Shown piece by piece: positions 8,504-18,597 of a stretch of DNA of 64,000 nt (position 1 is the stretch's first letter; every line of letters starts with the position of its first letter). A program made the translations under genes and the position numbers. Below the pieces are notes generated by a model. It was not told where the DNA came from. It saw only the letters and a list, made by a program, of their open reading frames with translations, and ran no database searches. Source of the stretch: Peptostreptococcaceae bacterium VA2 (GTDB lineage Bacteria; Bacillota; Clostridia; Peptostreptococcales; Peptostreptococcaceae); NCBI GenBank assembly GCA_000686145.1, contig JMMB01000007.1, positions 2,046,001 to 2,110,000 on the forward strand. The letters are read 5' to 3'.

Positions 8504-8995
8504 TTGACAAAACATGAAATAAATAAAAAAATCGTAAAATACAATATCTTATCTAATACCTTTGGATATACAATCACAATAGGCATAATAACTGTATTAT
8601 TGATCATATTTAAAGAAAAATTAATCCCATATAGTAATATAATAAAACCTATTTACTTACTTTTATTTATATTTGCTTTATTTGAATCATTTATAGAACC
8701 TTTTATAGATATCAAAACATACAAATATGAAATCTGTGATAAGAAAATACAATACACTCAAGGAATATTTTTTATAAAAACAGTTATGTTACCAATAAAC
8801 AGAATACAACATGTCACAATGACTAAAAATCCACTCTTAAATAAACTTGGGTTAGTTAAAATTGAAATAGCCACTACAACAGGTAGCCACTATCTTAGAA
8901 ATATTTCTGTCGATGAAGGTGTATACATAGTAGATAAAATAACAGATATGCTATTTGATAACGTCAAAAAAGAGGAAACTAATCATGAACTATAA
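8504..8995 (+). CDS. bacterial-PH-domain membrane protein (YdbS-like)
   Basis: 163 residues: two membrane helices (~21-40 and ~48-65) and then a bacterial PH domain (bPH2, DUF304) with the typical 'YKYEICDKKIQYTQGIFFIKTVMLPINRIQHVT' character and a 'GLVKIEIATTTGSHYL' strand pair. Start is TTG with AAGGTG upstream. YdbS/YdbT pairs contribute to envelope stress and bacteriocin resistance in Bacillus. The next gene starts inside this one's 3' end, so they form one operon. A TATAAT at 8465-8470 is the likely -10. Confidence 0.8.
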   Translation: MTKHEINKKIVKYNILSNTFGYTITIGIITVLLIIFKEKLIPYSNIIKPIYLLLFIFALFESFIEPFIDIKTYKYEICDKKIQYTQGIFFIKTVMLPINRIQHVTMTKNPLLNKLGLVKIEIATTTGSHYLRNISVDEGVYIVDKITDMLFDNVKKEETNHEL

Positions 8996-10262
8996 AAGAA
9001 ACTCATATTTCGTATTTCTTAAAAATACTGTATCTAACATAAAGAGTTTTGTTTCATTATTAATTTTTGCAGTTTTATTTTCAGATTTTACTTTAAAAAA
9101 CATAATATTAATAGGTTGTTTTTTTACAATCTTAATATTGATTTATAATATATTAAGTTGGAGAACTGACATATTTTATATAAAAGATAATATTTTATAT
9201 AATAATAAAGGTATATTTATAAAAAAAGAAATAAATATACCACTCAAAAATATTGCTACTGTAGATTTTGAGGAAACTTTTGTACAACGATTATTTAAGG
9301 TTGCAACTTTAAAAATAGATACACTTAATGTTTCTGATGGGCAAGATTTAGATGTTATTCTAAACAATAAAGATGCTATTGAATTTAAGAAAGATTTAAT
9401 AATTAAAAATGAAGAAGTTATGCAAGAAGAAATCATATCAGAATATATAAAAGTTGATGAAGAGGTATTATATAATTTAGATAAAAAAGATTTATTAGTT
9501 TTTTCAACTATCAAAGGAAGTTTCCTTTTCATGATAAGTACTTTAATATCTCTGCTTGCTTTAATTTCAGAAATTGGTGAAGATAAAATAAATAATTTTG
9601 TGGAAAGTCTTTATATTCCAATAATTGTTTTGTTTATTATTTCTTTAATTTTAATAGTTATTTTAAAAGTAATAGCTATAACGTTTAATTATTTTAAATA
9701 TTATGATTTCACATTAAAAAAAGACAATAGTAAAATTCAAATAAACTATGGATATTTTACCAAAAAAAACTATACATTAAATTTAGATAATCTTCATGCT
9801 ATTAAAATCAAACAATCAATAGGTCAAATAATCTTTAAAAAATCAACTTTAAGTATCAGTACTTTTGGATATGGAGACGATAAAACTGAAGAAGCTATAT
9901 TATTTCCTCATGTAAACGAAGATAGTATAAATGATATATTAAATGAATTATTCCCTAAATTTGTTTATAATGGTAATAAACATAGAATTAATAAAAAGTA
10001 TAAATTTAGATATAAATATGCTCGTATCGGTTATAACAAAGATATATTGTATTTAGCTGGTGGCATATTTAAGAAAAAAATTAGCATTATAAGTATTAAT
10101 GCTCTAGATGATATTTGTATGAAGCAACTTTTCTTTCAAAGAAATCGTGAGTATTTCAAATTAAAAGTACACTATAAATCAATGAGCACTTTTGATTTAC
10201 GCACTATAAAAGGAATTGATAAAAGTCATTTTGATGAATTAAGTAAATATTTATTAAATTAA
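8985..10262 (+). CDS. bacterial-PH-domain membrane protein (YdbT-like)
   Basis: 425 residues from the ATG at 8985, chosen because AGAGGAAAC precedes it; it overlaps the previous stop by 11 bases. Two N-terminal helices, a PH domain ('ILYNNKGIFIKKEINIPLKNIATVDF'), a second helix pair (~175-195, ~210-240), and two more PH units ('INYGYFTKKNYTLNLDNLHAIKI' and 'ILYLAGGIFKKKISIISINALDD'). This three-PH organisation is that of YdbT. Function is presumably in the envelope together with the YdbS-like partner; biochemical role is not known. Confidence 0.8.
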   Translation: MNYKRNSYFVFLKNTVSNIKSFVSLLIFAVLFSDFTLKNIILIGCFFTILILIYNILSWRTDIFYIKDNILYNNKGIFIKKEINIPLKNIATVDFEETFVQRLFKVATLKIDTLNVSDGQDLDVILNNKDAIEFKKDLIIKNEEVMQEEIISEYIKVDEEVLYNLDKKDLLVFSTIKGSFLFMISTLISLLALISEIGEDKINNFVESLYIPIIVLFIISLILIVILKVIAITFNYFKYYDFTLKKDNSKIQINYGYFTKKNYTLNLDNLHAIKIKQSIGQIIFKKSTLSISTFGYGDDKTEEAILFPHVNEDSINDILNELFPKFVYNGNKHRINKKYKFRYKYARIGYNKDILYLAGGIFKKKISIISINALDDICMKQLFFQRNREYFKLKVHYKSMSTFDLRTIKGIDKSHFDELSKYLLN

Positions 10263-10304
10263 AAAGATGAGGACAAGTTTATATAAACTTGTCCTCATCT
10301 TTTT
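10261..10304. terminator. bidirectional terminator, 22-bp perfect stem
   Basis: The 44-base sequence is perfectly self-complementary (AAAAAGATGAGGACAAGTTT on one arm) with A and T tracts on the outside. It separates convergent genes and its right end overlaps the stop of the ABC ATPase gene. Confidence 0.9.
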
Positions 10305-10980
10305 ATATACTTTTTTCTAACTTTACTTCTCCATCTACTATATTAATAATTCTATCTGCTTTGCTTGCTATATCTTTATCATGAGTTATTACTATTAGCG
10401 TTTGATTGTATCTTTTAATAGATTGCTTTAATAAATTCATAACCTCTTCAGTTGTTTTGCTATCTAAGTTTCCAGTAGGTTCATCTGCTAGTATTATACT
10501 TGGCTTAGTAGCCATAGCCATACCTATTGCAACTCTTTGCTGTTGACCTCCACTTAACTGACTTGGGAGGTGATTTGCTCTATCTGTAAGACCTAGCATT
10601 TCTATAAGTTCGTTTATATATACTTCATCAATATCCTCATCTCCTAGCATTAAAGGAAGTTCTATATTTTCCTTAATATTTAAAACAGGTATTAAGTTAA
10701 ACTGTTGAAATACAAACCCAACTTCTTTTCTTCTATACTCAGCAAGATTTTTATCTGACAACTTTCCTATATCAATTCCATTTACATTTATAACTCCGCT
10801 ACTGGCTCTTTCTAAACCACCTAATAAATGTAGCATTGTACTTTTACCACTTCCACTAGGCCCTATTATTGCAACAAATTCGCCCTTATTAATCTCAATA
10901 TCTATATTTTTTAAAGCATCAACTTTAACATCTTTTTTGCCATAGCTTTTTCCTAAATTTACAGTTTCTAATATACTCAT
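10303..10980 (-). CDS. ABC transporter ATP-binding protein (MacB/LolD type)
   Basis: 225 residues with Walker A GPSGSGKST (~40), Q-loop VFQQFNLIP, signature LSGGQQQRVAI, Walker B IILADEPTGNLD and the H-loop VITHD. The TGNLD signature places it with LolD/MacB/BceA/FtsE ATPases that drive mechanotransmission through FtsX-type permeases. It lies 44 bases downstream of the FtsX permease gene on the same strand, so the two form a transporter. Boxes shared with the two-component system suggest that system controls the pair. Confidence 0.92.
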   Translation of the reverse strand: MSILETVNLGKSYGKKDVKVDALKNIDIEINKGEFVAIIGPSGSGKSTMLHLLGGLERASSGVINVNGIDIGKLSDKNLAEYRRKEVGFVFQQFNLIPVLNIKENIELPLMLGDEDIDEVYINELIEMLGLTDRANHLPSQLSGGQQQRVAIGMAMATKPSIILADEPTGNLDSKTTEEVMNLLKQSIKRYNQTLIVITHDKDIASKADRIINIVDGEVKLEKSI

Positions 10981-11024
10981 TTTTCTCCTCCAAATGTTTG
11001 ATCTTATATATTTTTTAAATAACC

Positions 11025-13592
11025 TTAATCTATAATATTAATAGACTCTACTATACTACTATTGTTTAATTTCTTAGCTGGTATATAAGTGGCTACAACC
11101 CCTATAATTAAGTTTACAAATATGACTATTATGTAATCTATATATCTTATGGCAAATTTTATACCAAAATCTGCTGATTCAAAGTTATTATACGTTATAA
11201 CTTGCATAATAAGTGATACAATGACTACTACTACACTTGAAACTATCCCATAAAGTAATCCTTCAAATATTATCATTTTATTAAAATCTTTGTTGTTAAG
11301 CCCAACAGCTCTTAACATTCCAAATTCACTACTTCTAGACATTATACTGTGGCTTATATTGTTTACTACATTTACAAGAGTAATAATAAATAATATAAAA
11401 GTTATTCCCATGTTGTATATTCTAGACTTTTCATACATAGCATTAGAATTTTCCCTTTCAGAAACTATGTCTCTAAGCATTGCCCCTTTAACATTTGATG
11501 TTACCTTTGAAATTTTTTGTTCTAATACTTTGTGGTCTGCACCTTTATCCATATTTACATTAGCTGCACTATATTCATTTATTCCAGTATTTTTCTTAAA
11601 TGTATCTTGACTAACTATTACATCTACACAATTATTGCCTGTATGATACATTGCATTCATATATTCATAATTTACTACAGCTCCAACCTTAAACTCTTTG
11701 TAAATATACTTTGAGTCAGTATCTTCCATAGTATAACAACTTTCATTAAATACTTTATTTTCTCTAAATTTAATCTTAACAGTATCTCCAACCCCTACAT
11801 CTACTACATTTTTTCCACCTATACTACCCACATTATCTTTATTAGCTTTTGGAACATAAACTACTGCTAAGTTTTCTTTTTTCATTTTTTCTATATTTAT
11901 CTCACCACTATCAATATAATCATTTAATTTTTCTAAAGCTCTATCATCATAACCTCTTAAGTTGTTTTTTAATATAAGCTCTTTAGTTTTTTTATCTTCA
12001 ACTAAATATCCTTTAAAAAGACCTTCTCCTCTTGGGTCCTTGTTTATAATGTCAAAGTACTTTTGATTTAAAATATCTTTTTTATCCATAATCATTCTTG
12101 AATACATAACTTGAGAAGTCTCTAAATTCTTAACTCCATCTATACTTGAAATTTCATCTAAAGACTTTTTATTTATACCTTTATTCATATCTTCATTAAA
12201 TACATCTATCATAAAATCAGAATTCATATTCATCGCTCTCTCACTAACAAAATCATCAGCTTGAGACAAATAACTTCTATAATTTGAAGTAATTAATAAA
12301 ACTCCACAAATACTCATAGATAACACAATCATCACAAAGCTCTTTTTATTTCTAAATATATTTTTAAAAGAAATAGCTTTATATGTTTTCATAAACTTTC
12401 TCAATGATTTTATACTAATAAAACTTCTTTTTATAGAATTTGAATTTAAGTTTTTCTTTATAGAATCTATTACTGATAATTTTTTAATTTTTCTATATGT
12501 TAAATATGAAATTATTAAAACTATTAATGCTATTGATACTATTGAGCCTAATATTATCTCTACTGGGAATTTCATTCCAATTTTTGTTACTTCTCCATTT
12601 AAAACTACCGTAGTTTCAACTTTATCAGCAATTTTTCCAAATATTAATGCTCCGCTAAGCCCTGTTATAAGTCCTATTGGTACAGATATCATAAACAATG
12701 TAAATAATTCATCTAAAACTATTTTAAATATCTTCAAATTATTTGATCCAACGGCTCTTAGTATCCCGTATTCACTAACTCTTATATATACTGATATATT
12801 AAATATTCCATATATAACAATTCCACAAACTAAACTTATCAATACCAAAAGTTTTACAGATTGTAAATCTACACTAGTAGTCATAGTTTCTATGTCTATC
12901 AAGTCATCCATTGATTTTATTTGTTCTTTGTCTATGTTTGCATTTTTTGTAATTTTATTTATTTCACTATTTATATCAGTTCCTTCTTTAAAAGCTATTT
13001 TAGCTTGTACAACACTTGATTTATCTAAACTTATAGGTGAAAATAATTCCATTGCACCCATTGATTTAGTTTCTAATCTATCACTCATAATTCCTACTAA
13101 CTTAAATTTTTCTTCTTTATATCCACCATTTCTATCATCTATTTTTAAGATTACTTCTTTATTAATCTTAGGTTCTATTCCTAGATTTCTTAAAACCCAA
13201 ACTTCACCTACAATTTCATTAGATTGTTTTGGAAATCTACCTTCAGTTATTCTAGAATTATTTTTTATGTAATCTTCATTAGCTTTTACAATTCCTACAA
13301 TTTGATTTTCTTCTTTTGATGTAATTTTATCTATATTGTATAATCCCAAGTTTTCTATATTTTTATTTTGTTTTATTTTTTCTACCTGATCTTTATCTAC
13401 CCCATCCATCTCTACATGATACATTCCACTATTGTATTTCATTTTTTGTAATTCAACATAATCATTGGTTCTACTTAAAGTTCCCAAACCGACTATAAGT
13501 CCTATGGATAAAACCATACTAAGTATTATTGCAATGGATCTTTTTTTATAGGCTTTTATATATCTAAAGCCTAAGTTTAATTTTTTTCTCAT
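11025..13592 (-). CDS. FtsX/MacB-type ABC permease, two-domain
   Basis: 855 residues. An N-terminal helix (~18-36) is followed by a ~200-residue extracytoplasmic MacB-like domain, three helices (~245-370), a linker with another helix (~410-430), a second extracytoplasmic domain and three C-terminal helices. Both cores carry the FtsX 'SEYGILRAVGSNN' and 'SEFGMLRAVGLNN' motifs, so the protein holds a duplicated FtsX unit. Such transporters do not move bulk substrate; they act on lipids, peptides or envelope antibiotics. Operon with the ATPase downstream. Confidence 0.88.
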   Translation of the reverse strand: MRKKLNLGFRYIKAYKKRSIAIILSMVLSIGLIVGLGTLSRTNDYVELQKMKYNSGMYHVEMDGVDKDQVEKIKQNKNIENLGLYNIDKITSKEENQIVGIVKANEDYIKNNSRITEGRFPKQSNEIVGEVWVLRNLGIEPKINKEVILKIDDRNGGYKEEKFKLVGIMSDRLETKSMGAMELFSPISLDKSSVVQAKIAFKEGTDINSEINKITKNANIDKEQIKSMDDLIDIETMTTSVDLQSVKLLVLISLVCGIVIYGIFNISVYIRVSEYGILRAVGSNNLKIFKIVLDELFTLFMISVPIGLITGLSGALIFGKIADKVETTVVLNGEVTKIGMKFPVEIILGSIVSIALIVLIISYLTYRKIKKLSVIDSIKKNLNSNSIKRSFISIKSLRKFMKTYKAISFKNIFRNKKSFVMIVLSMSICGVLLITSNYRSYLSQADDFVSERAMNMNSDFMIDVFNEDMNKGINKKSLDEISSIDGVKNLETSQVMYSRMIMDKKDILNQKYFDIINKDPRGEGLFKGYLVEDKKTKELILKNNLRGYDDRALEKLNDYIDSGEINIEKMKKENLAVVYVPKANKDNVGSIGGKNVVDVGVGDTVKIKFRENKVFNESCYTMEDTDSKYIYKEFKVGAVVNYEYMNAMYHTGNNCVDVIVSQDTFKKNTGINEYSAANVNMDKGADHKVLEQKISKVTSNVKGAMLRDIVSERENSNAMYEKSRIYNMGITFILFIITLVNVVNNISHSIMSRSSEFGMLRAVGLNNKDFNKMIIFEGLLYGIVSSVVVVIVSLIMQVITYNNFESADFGIKFAIRYIDYIIVIFVNLIIGVVATYIPAKKLNNSSIVESINIID

Positions 13593-13697
13593 CTCTTACC
13601 CCTCCATTAATTTGTGATAGTTCTTTTGTCTTTTACAAACTGAGTATATATTTAAATTTACATAAAAAACCATATTTAGTAACATTGTACACTTTGT

Positions 13698-13746
13698 GTT
13701 ATAAATTCTTAATAATCAGCTTATTTAGTTATAAATTCTTAATAAT
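13698..13746. promoter_or_regulatory. two direct 19-bp boxes upstream of the FtsX operon
   Basis: GTTATAAATTCTTAATAAT occurs exactly at 13698-13716 and 13728-13746, a 30-bp (three helical turns) period. They lie 106-154 bp before the FtsX permease start and a third exact copy lies upstream of the response-regulator gene. Tandem direct repeats in phase are typical OmpR-family regulator sites. The sstT gene in the other direction could also be affected. Confidence 0.65.
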
Positions 13747-13843
13747 TATAGAAATATTTATATGTTTTATGTTTTTAATAATAAGCAAAGCGCGTTAAAT
13801 TATCTGAAAATAAAAAAAATTAAAAATATTCATTGAATTTTGT

Positions 13844-13871
13844 TTGAAAATATCGAATTTTATGATATTAT
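13844..13871 (+). promoter_or_regulatory. candidate promoter of the first sstT gene
   Basis: TTGAAA (13844-13849), 16-bp spacer, TATTAT (13866-13871); about 40 bases before the start codon, which has GAGGAGG upstream. Confidence 0.5.
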
Positions 13872-13911
13872 GTAATTACAATATAATTTAACTACAGAGG
13901 AGGATTATAAA

Positions 13912-15138
13912 ATGGGAAATTTAATCAGTAAATGGAATCAAATGAGTTTAGTTAAAAGAATTATTATAGGTTTAATTATCGGTATTATATTAGCTGTAAC
14001 GATTCCAGACACAGCAAAACCAATCGTTATCTTTGGTTCATTATTTGTAGGTGCACTAAAGTCTGTTGCACCCATACTAGTATTTTTCTTAGTAATGAGT
14101 GCCATTTCTCAACATAAGAGTGGCCAGCAAACTAATATGAAATCAATTATAATGCTTTATCTTCTAGGTACATTTTTGGCAGGACTTGTTGCTGTTGTAG
14201 CTAGCTTTATATTCCCATTAACGTTAACACTTGGAGCAGGTGTTGAGAATGTTACTCCACCGGGGGATGTATTAGAAGTTTTGAAAACGTTATTATTAAA
14301 TGTTGTTGACAACCCAGTAAAAGCACTGTTCAATGCTAACTATATAGGCATATTATCTTGGGCTATACTTCTTGGTCTTGCACTTAAAAATGCTCCTCAA
14401 TCTACAAAAACTATGATAGTTAATGTTTCAGATGCACTATCACAAATAGTAAGATGGATAATTAACTTTGCTCCACTTGGTATCATGGGTCTTGTATTTG
14501 ATACTATTGCTACACAAGGTATAGAATCTCTTCTTAGTTATGGACAATTACTTGCTTTATTAGTTGGATGTATGGGATTTGTAGCCCTTGTAGTTAATCC
14601 AATCATCGCATTTATAGGGATGCGTAAAAACCCATATCCACTAGTATTTAAGTGTTTAAAGGAAAGTGGTATTACAGCATTCTTTACTCGTAGTTCAGCT
14701 GCAAATATACCTGTAAATATGAAATTATGTGAAGAACTAAAATTAGATAAAGATACTTATTCAGTTTCAATTCCATTAGGTGCAACTATTAATATGGCAG
14801 GAGCTGCTATTACGATTTCAGTATTGACACTGGCAGCAGTTCACACTCTTGGAATAGAGATTGATATGGGTATGGCAATAATATTAAGTGTATTATCAGC
14901 TGTAAGTGCTTGTGGTGCTTCAGGAGTAGCTGGAGGTTCATTATTACTAATACCTCTTGCATGTAGTTTATTCGGAGTTCCAAATGATGTAGCTATGCAG
15001 GTAGTAGGTGTAGGATTTGTTGTAGGGGTTGTTCAAGACTCTTGCGAAACAGCTCTTAACTCATCAACTGATGTGCTTTTCACAGCTGTAGCTGAATTTG
15101 CAAAATGGCGTAAAGAAGGAAAAAAGATTAAAATCTAG
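13912..15138 (+). CDS. sstT: serine/threonine:sodium symporter SstT, copy 1
   Basis: 408 residues, the family length. This dicarboxylate/amino-acid:cation symporter (EAAT fold) has the SstT-type opening helix, the HP1 serine-rich loop in [18 protein letters not shown], the TM7 NMAGAAITI metal-site motif and the HP2 [16 protein letters not shown] loop. It imports serine and threonine with sodium, a major carbon and energy source for amino-acid-fermenting clostridia. A near-identical paralogue lies at 18707-19933. A strong terminator follows. Confidence 0.93.
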   Translation: MGNLISKWNQMSLVKRIIIGLIIGIILAVTIPDTAKPIVIFGSLFVGALKSVAPILVFFLVMSAISQHKSGQQTNMKSIIMLYLLGTFLAGLVAVVASFIFPLTLTLGAGVENVTPPGDVLEVLKTLLLNVVDNPVKALFNANYIGILSWAILLGLALKNAPQSTKTMIVNVSDALSQIVRWIINFAPLGIMGLVFDTIATQGIESLLSYGQLLALLVGCMGFVALVVNPIIAFIGMRKNPYPLVFKCLKESGITAFFTRSSAANIPVNMKLCEELKLDKDTYSVSIPLGATINMAGAAITISVLTLAAVHTLGIEIDMGMAIILSVLSAVSACGASGVAGGSLLLIPLACSLFGVPNDVAMQVVGVGFVVGVVQDSCETALNSSTDVLFTAVAEFAKWRKEGKKIKI

Positions 15139-15164
15139 ACTTTTCTAAAAATATATATAAACAT

Positions 15165-15205
15165 AATAAATCCAAGGAATTAATAAATAATTTCTTGGAT
15201 TTATT
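15165..15205 (+). terminator. intrinsic terminator of sstT copy 1
   Basis: AATAAATCCAAG pairs with CTTGGATTTATT, followed by a T-run. The arms match the terminator of the second sstT, so the terminator was duplicated with the gene. Confidence 0.85.
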
Positions 15206-15210
15206 TTTTT

Positions 15211-15229
15211 GTTATAAATTCTTAATAAT
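15211..15229. promoter_or_regulatory. third copy of the 19-bp direct box, upstream of the two-component genes
   Basis: GTTATAAATTCTTAATAAT again, exact, ~137 bp before the response-regulator start. The three bases after it (TAT) also match the second copy near 13728. It suggests autoregulation plus control of the FtsX system by one regulator. Confidence 0.6.
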
Positions 15230-15365
15230 TATGAAATTATTTTGTAATTTTAATTTGTTATTATTTAATTAATATTGATTTGCTTAAATTTAATCCTTGT
15301 TACTTTTATTAACAATATATGGTAAATTAAGTATGTAAGAAATTTTATAGATTGGAGTAATATTT

Positions 15366-16082
15366 ATGAATGAAAATATATTAGTTGTAGATGATGATAA
15401 AGAAATCGTTGATGCTATTGAATTCTATTTAAAACCAGATGGATTTAATATTTTGAAAGCTTATGATGGTCTACAAGCTTTGGAGACTTTGATAGATAAT
15501 AACGTTCAACTTATTATAATGGATATTATGATGCCTAATATGGATGGGCTTAAAGCTACTTTTAAAATTCGTGAAAGTAAAAATATACCTATAATACTTT
15601 TGTCTGCAAAGTCTCAAGATATGGACAAGATTATGGGGCTTAATATGGGTGCTGATGATTATGTTACTAAGCCTTTTAATCCGCTAGAACTTAGCGCTAG
15701 AGTTAAATCTCAATTAAGAAGATATATAAATTTAGGCAATATGAATAATACTCTAAATAATGAATATGAAATGAAAAACACACTAAGAAGTGGTGGATTA
15801 GAACTTAACACAGATACTAAAATTGTTAAACTTGACGGTGATGAAATTAAAGCTACACCTATTGAATATAAAATTCTTGAACTGTTATTGTCAAATCAAG
15901 GTAAAGTTTTTTCTTCAAAAGAACTATATGAGCGTGTTTGGGATGAGGACGCTTATAATTGCGAGAAAACTGTTGCTGTTCATATTAGAAGGATTAGAGA
16001 AAAGATAGAAATAAATTCAAAAGATCCAAAGTATTTAAAGGTGGTGTGGGGAATTGGCTATAAAATTGAAAAGATTAATTAG
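15366..16082 (+). CDS. OmpR-family response regulator (VanR-like)
   Basis: 238 residues. Receiver domain at 1-118 with the acidic pocket VVDDD (9-11), phospho-acceptor D53 in IIMDIMMPNMDG, switch Ser/Thr in LLSAKS and the conserved KPF lysine. A winged-helix domain follows at ~145-238 with 'TPIEYKILELLLSNQGKVFS' and 'VAVHIRRIREKIE', ending in VVWGIGYKI. It is phosphorylated by the kinase encoded immediately downstream and overlapping. Its own promoter region and that of the FtsX operon share the 19-bp boxes, its likely binding sites. Confidence 0.92.
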   Translation: MNENILVVDDDKEIVDAIEFYLKPDGFNILKAYDGLQALETLIDNNVQLIIMDIMMPNMDGLKATFKIRESKNIPIILLSAKSQDMDKIMGLNMGADDYVTKPFNPLELSARVKSQLRRYINLGNMNNTLNNEYEMKNTLRSGGLELNTDTKIVKLDGDEIKATPIEYKILELLLSNQGKVFSSKELYERVWDEDAYNCEKTVAVHIRRIREKIEINSKDPKYLKVVWGIGYKIEKIN

Positions 16083-17622
16083 CAATAATTGTATAGCTAA
16101 ATACATAGCATTAGTGGTTATGTTTCTGAGTTTATCTATTGGGTTTGAAGCTTGTTTTAATTTAAAATATAACTTTACACCTGATTTTAGACATGACTTT
16201 CTACCAAAATTTTATCTATTTGGAAATGTGTACCCTCATCTAACATCAGATTTATTAGATGATTATATACTTATAGCGTTAGGTTGTGCCTTAATATTCT
16301 TAATTAGTCTTAGTTTTTATAAAATAAATAGAAATACATATAGTAAATTTGAAATAAAAATCATTTCTTTTTCATCTAAATTTCCTATAGAGATTCCAAT
16401 ATTTTTTATATTAGCTTTATTACTTGTAAGATTTAATATTTGGTCTACTACTATGCCTTTTTACGATGAGGATTTGGTATCTTGTAACTTTTTTTTACTT
16501 GGGTTGACTTATTTTTATTTTGAAACTACTAAATTAAATAATTATGATATAAAGTCTAAATCATTTTTATATTGTTTTCTTGATAGACATAGCAAAGAAA
16601 GTTTAAATAAAAAAATAGCATTTATCTTAACTTTTATAACAATAGTACAAATTATATTTTTTATATTTATTTTAAATTTTTGTTCATATCCTTATTCTAC
16701 GGGTTTTATATTTTATTCTATCTCGACTATATTGTTTTATTTGTTTATTTATAAATTATTGTCTCATAAATTTAATTACATTGACTCTATAGCTATAAAT
16801 ATCAAAAATATAGAAAACGGTGATTTAAACTATAAGCTAGATGTTATTGGTAATGATGAAATGTCAGCTCTTGCAACAAGTATAAACAATATAACTAATG
16901 GGCTTGAAACTGCACTTGAAAATCAAGTTAAAAGTGAGAAGATGAAAAGTGAGCTTCTGACTAATGTATCTCATGACTTAAAAACGCCTCTTACTTCTAT
17001 TGTAAATTATGTTGATATACTAAAAAACAACGACTTAGACAAAGATACTATGAAGGACTATATAAACATATTAGATAAAAAATCCAAACGTCTAAAGACT
17101 TTAATAGAAGATATTTTTGAAGCATCAAAGATAAATAGTGGAGATATTGAACTTGATTTTGAAAAAACAGATATAAAAGAACTTCTCATCCAAAGTATAG
17201 TTGAACTAGAAGACAAGATAGATGAAAGTAGCCTTGATTTTATAATAGAGACTCCAGATGATAGTGTTTTTACTTTTATAGATGGTAAAAAGACCTGGAG
17301 AGTTTTTGAAAACTTAATAGGAAATATTTTAAAATACTCACTTTCTAACACTAGGGTCTATATAGATATGTTTGACGAAGATGATAAGGTTATAATAGTT
17401 TTTAAAAATATATCTAATCATAAATTAAATATAAAACCACAAGATTTGATTGAAAGATTTAGACGTGGTGATGTTTCTAGAAATACAGATGGCTCCGGGC
17501 TTGGGTTATCAATAGCTCAAAGTATTGTAGACCTTCAGCACGGTGATATGAAAATAGATATAGATGGTGATTTGTTTAAAGCTACATTAACTTTTGATAA
17601 ATTTTTAGAATGTGTGCTTTAA
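16054..17622 (+). CDS. sensor histidine kinase (VanS-like, multi-helix sensor)
   Basis: 522 residues starting at a TTG inside the regulator gene (29-base overlap) after GTGGGG. About six membrane helices lie between residues 14 and 235, with no large extracellular domain; the first loop (~37-70) is the only sizeable one. A HAMP linker (~240-285) leads to the DHp domain with phospho-acceptor His307 in NVSHDLKTPLTSI, then N-box FENLIGNILKYS and G-box GSGLGLSIAQ. It is likely to sense a membrane or envelope signal and phosphorylate the adjacent regulator. Intramembrane sensing of antibiotics with the FtsX ABC system is inference. Confidence 0.9.
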   Translation: MAIKLKRLISNNCIAKYIALVVMFLSLSIGFEACFNLKYNFTPDFRHDFLPKFYLFGNVYPHLTSDLLDDYILIALGCALIFLISLSFYKINRNTYSKFEIKIISFSSKFPIEIPIFFILALLLVRFNIWSTTMPFYDEDLVSCNFFLLGLTYFYFETTKLNNYDIKSKSFLYCFLDRHSKESLNKKIAFILTFITIVQIIFFIFILNFCSYPYSTGFIFYSISTILFYLFIYKLLSHKFNYIDSIAINIKNIENGDLNYKLDVIGNDEMSALATSINNITNGLETALENQVKSEKMKSELLTNVSHDLKTPLTSIVNYVDILKNNDLDKDTMKDYINILDKKSKRLKTLIEDIFEASKINSGDIELDFEKTDIKELLIQSIVELEDKIDESSLDFIIETPDDSVFTFIDGKKTWRVFENLIGNILKYSLSNTRVYIDMFDEDDKVIIVFKNISNHKLNIKPQDLIERFRRGDVSRNTDGSGLGLSIAQSIVDLQHGDMKIDIDGDLFKATLTFDKFLECVL

Positions 17623-17644
17623 AACTATATACTAAAAATTTTTC

Positions 17645-17682
17645 AAAATAAGGCTTTAGATTCAAACCTAAAGCCTTATTTT
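17645..17682. terminator. bidirectional terminator between convergent genes
   Basis: 15-bp stem (AAGGCTTTAG with CTAAAGCCTT at the core) flanked by A- and T-tracts serves the kinase gene and the flavodoxin gene. Confidence 0.9.
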
Positions 17683-17683
17683 T

Positions 17684-18454
17684 TTATATATAATCTTCTA
17701 TTTTATAAGTTTCAAACGGCTTCTTTTTATATAATATAGCATCTGTTGGACATCTATGAATACACTTTTCACAGCCTATACACTTATTAAAAAATTCAAT
17801 TTCTTTATCTTTCATAACTATGTTTTTAGTTGGACATTGTTCTTGGCATATCTTGCAATTTATACACTTCTTTTCATCTAATGAGAAGTTTCTTTTAGCA
17901 TATTTTTTAGCATAAATTAAAAAGCTATCGTATACTAACTTAGGACCTAGCGTACTTTTCTTATAGTTTATATCACTTCTATTTCCTTTTAAAAAATTCT
18001 TAACTATATTTTCTACTTCATTTTCTTTAGTTGATAAAATTTGTCTCATTTCTTCGTCAGTTTCTCTTTTAAATATTACGTGATAATAATTATTTGGCAT
18101 TTGTATAGATGTATTTATAACTACATCAAATCCTTTATTTTTAAGTGCCCTAGCTATATATATTCTATTTTCTCTATGATTTTTATCAGCTAGAGTATAA
18201 TATACTATACACTTTTTAGAATCTTCTTTTATGTTTTTATTTATCCAATCTAAAAGTATTTTAGGTGTCATTTCTGCATGTATAGGTGAACCTACTATGA
18301 AAAAATCATATTCTTTGTTTATGCTATCATTTTTTTGTAGATCTATTAAATCTATATTTATATTTTCTTTTTCAAAACTTTTTTTAAATAATTTAGCTAT
18401 ATGTTTTGTGTTACCTGTTCCAGAAAAAAATATCGCTGCTCCTGTTTTTAACAT
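17684..18454 (-). CDS. EFR1-family flavodoxin/ferredoxin fusion
   Basis: 256 residues. Residues 1-~165 are a flavodoxin-like domain with the FMN phosphate loop FSGTGNTKHIA and 'FFIVGSPIHAEMTPKIL'. The C-terminus holds two 4Fe-4S binding motifs, CINCKICQEQCP and CIGCEKCIHRCP. It is a soluble electron-transfer protein of the EFR1 type common in clostridia; redox partner unknown. AAGGGAG precedes the ATG. It sits alone between the kinase and the second sstT. Confidence 0.85.
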   Translation of the reverse strand: MLKTGAAIFFSGTGNTKHIAKLFKKSFEKENINIDLIDLQKNDSINKEYDFFIVGSPIHAEMTPKILLDWINKNIKEDSKKCIVYYTLADKNHRENRIYIARALKNKGFDVVINTSIQMPNNYYHVIFKRETDEEMRQILSTKENEVENIVKNFLKGNRSDINYKKSTLGPKLVYDSFLIYAKKYAKRNFSLDEKKCINCKICQEQCPTKNIVMKDKEIEFFNKCIGCEKCIHRCPTDAILYKKKPFETYKIEDYI

Positions 18455-18597
18455 ACTTTCACTCCCTTTTGTATACTCTTAACTTATATAAGTAATTATA
18501 CAATAATTACTTATGTAATATATTTTAATTATACTTTTATTTAATATTTTATAATATTTATGATGTTACTAATACGCTTTACACTTTTTTAGCTTTG

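Noticed and set aside
10261-10304. 44-base palindrome as an insertion-sequence end
   Set aside because: It lies between convergent genes with A/T tracts outside and overlaps a stop codon, which is standard for a bidirectional terminator.
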